DNA from: Oscillospiraceae bacterium
Lineage (GTDB): Bacteria; Bacillota; Clostridia; Oscillospirales; Ruminococcaceae
Reading direction: 5' to 3'
Assembly: GCA_019420135.1 (NCBI GenBank)
Contig: JAHZHS010000116.1
Coordinates: forward strand, 1 to 6,849
DNA: 6,849 bases
The stretch's first letter is position 1; every line of letters starts with the position of its first letter. Positions 6,582-6,849 of this stretch are shown here, piece by piece. The position numbers and the translations under genes are program-made. The notes below the pieces were generated by a model that saw nothing but the letters and a program-made list of their open reading frames with translations, was not told the DNA's origin and searched no databases.

Positions 6582-6613
6582 TTGACTATGGGGAAATGCC
6601 ATGGTAATATAAT
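6582..6613 (+). promoter_or_regulatory. Array promoter 1 (TTGACT ... TAATATAAT)
   Basis: TTGACT at 6582-6587 is separated by 17 nt from TAATAT at 6605-6610; a perfect TATAAT overlaps at 6608-6613 but with a 20-nt spacer. Upstream are two A-tracts (6562-6567 and 6573-6577) followed by TCGCTTGAC, the same arrangement as at the two promoters downstream, so this is probably a diverged member of the same set. The start would be near 6615-6618. Confidence 0.75.
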
Positions 6614-6614
6614 T

Positions 6615-6660
6615 GCACCGGTTCGGCCGGACCCTGAATCACCGCTGAGAGCGGAGCAGG
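6615..6660 (+). other. Structured leader downstream of array promoter 1
   Basis: The module GCACCGGT-TC-GGCCGG (6615-6630) can form a short CCGG/CCGG hairpin. It is followed by a hairpin CCGCT (6642-6646) / AGCGG (6650-6654) with loop GAG, closed further out by CCTG (6633-6636) / CAGG (6657-6660). No open frame with a ribosome binding site is seen, which fits the untranslated leader of a stable-RNA operon. Confidence 0.45.
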
Positions 6661-6718
6661 ACGGACAAACTGGGAGATCAGCGCCTGAAAAGCCGCCCAA
6701 AAAAATCTCAAAAAGGTC

Positions 6719-6747
6719 TTGACAAAGAGATCTTGATGAGATAAAAT
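6719..6747 (+). promoter_or_regulatory. Array promoter 2 (TTGACA-17-TAAAAT)
   Basis: A perfect -35 TTGACA (6719-6724), 17-nt spacer and TAAAAT (6742-6747; one mismatch to TATAAT). A-tracts at 6699-6705 and 6710-6714 resemble an UP element. The predicted start is about 6753-6754, right at the foot of the hairpin that follows. Confidence 0.88.
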
Positions 6748-6753
6748 AAAAAA

Positions 6754-6786
6754 GCTGTCGCGAGACAGCACCGGTCGAACGGCCGG
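6754..6786 (+). other. Two adjacent hairpins between array promoters 2 and 3
   Basis: GCTGTC (6754-6759) and GACAGC (6764-6769) form a perfect 6-bp stem capped by GCGA, a GNRA tetraloop. Next, CCGGTC (6771-6776) pairs with GGCCGG (6781-6786) around GAAC. RNA from promoter 2 would begin at or within a base of the first hairpin. The second includes the GCACCGGT...GGCCGG module also found after promoter 1. Neither is followed by a T-run, so they are not intrinsic terminators. Confidence 0.6.
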
Positions 6787-6816
6787 GCGGCTCAAAAAAA
6801 ATCTTCAAAAAAGTTC

Positions 6817-6845
6817 TTGACAAACGGAACTCAATGAGATATAAT
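6817..6845 (+). promoter_or_regulatory. Array promoter 3, perfect consensus (TTGACA-17-TATAAT)
   Basis: TTGACA (6817-6822) and TATAAT (6840-6845) with an ideal 17-nt spacer, preceded by A-tracts at 6794-6801 and 6807-6812 placed like an UP element. The start would be near 6852, just outside the window. A full-consensus promoter at the end of a tandem array is typical of rRNA operons, so a 16S rRNA gene or tRNA cluster is the expected next feature; this is inferred, as none of it lies in the window. Confidence 0.92.
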
Positions 6846-6849
6846 AAAT

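Larger units (their letters stand above)
6699..6848 (+). repeat. Direct repeat of a promoter unit, about 98 bp apart
   Basis: Promoters 2 and 3 are copies of one unit: two A-tracts, CTTGACAAA, a variable core, ATGAGATA and AATAAA. From CTTGACA to the final AAA the two copies match at 27 of 33 positions by eye, the -35 hexamers being 98 bp apart (6719 and 6817). The differences cluster in the middle of the spacer, so function rather than recent duplication seems to be what is kept. Confidence 0.8.

Noticed and set aside
6254..6823. Hydrophobic open frame of 189 codons on the - strand
   Set aside because: It begins at a TTG within promoter 3, covers all three promoters and the 3' end of sigF, and its Phe/Leu-rich translation simply reflects A-tracts read on the other strand.
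6615..6849. T-box or other riboswitch in the final leader
   Set aside because: No T-box sequence, specifier-type stem or aptamer core was recognised, and the context of strong tandem promoters suits a stable-RNA operon better.

Overview
The window reads as chromosomal DNA of a spore-forming, GC-rich member of the class Clostridia, most likely in the Oscillospirales (Ruminococcaceae/Oscillospiraceae relatives). The basis is an intact sporulation spoIIA operon, strong GC preference at third codon positions, a ValRS of the cysteine-rich clostridial type, and a valS/folC neighbourhood like that of Firmicutes. Genus cannot be fixed from the sequence alone. All six genes lie on the + strand. No mobile element, CRISPR array, tRNA or rRNA gene body is visible.

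Layout. Bases 1-2539 are the 3' 95% or so of valS (valyl-tRNA synthetase), cut by the window edge just after its HIGH signature. A strong intrinsic terminator (2584-2632) closes it, and an extended -10 promoter (2635-2663) follows at once. This promoter drives a two-gene unit: a VanZ-family membrane protein (2749-3366) and folC (3363-4655), joined by an ATGA stop/start overlap. The unit's leader folds into two hairpins, the second abutting the ribosome binding site. A terminator (4699-4735) ends folC. A leader of about 135 nt with a 17-bp hairpin then precedes spoIIAA (4871-5167), spoIIAB (5182-5637) and sigF/spoIIAC (5694-6419), with a small GC-rich hairpin between spoIIAB and sigF. The last 430 nt contain no gene and turn A/T-rich. 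They hold an array of three related sigma-A-type promoters, the last a perfect TTGACA-17-TATAAT. This looks like the promoter region of an rRNA (or tRNA) operon starting just beyond the window.

How the genes work together. valS and folC are housekeeping genes (tRNA charging, folate polyglutamylation); the VanZ-like gene is co-transcribed and probably translationally coupled with folC. The spoIIA genes form the classic forespore switch: SpoIIAB holds sigma-F inactive and phosphorylates SpoIIAA, and dephosphorylated SpoIIAA releases sigma-F. All diagnostic residues of the partner-switch proteins are present, so the module looks functional.

The gene content is conventional and I see no novel multi-gene system. 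The parts worth a second look are non-coding: the promoter array with its repeated leader module, the hairpin in front of spoIIAA where no sigma-H promoter is recognisable, and the structured leader of the vanZ-like/folC unit.
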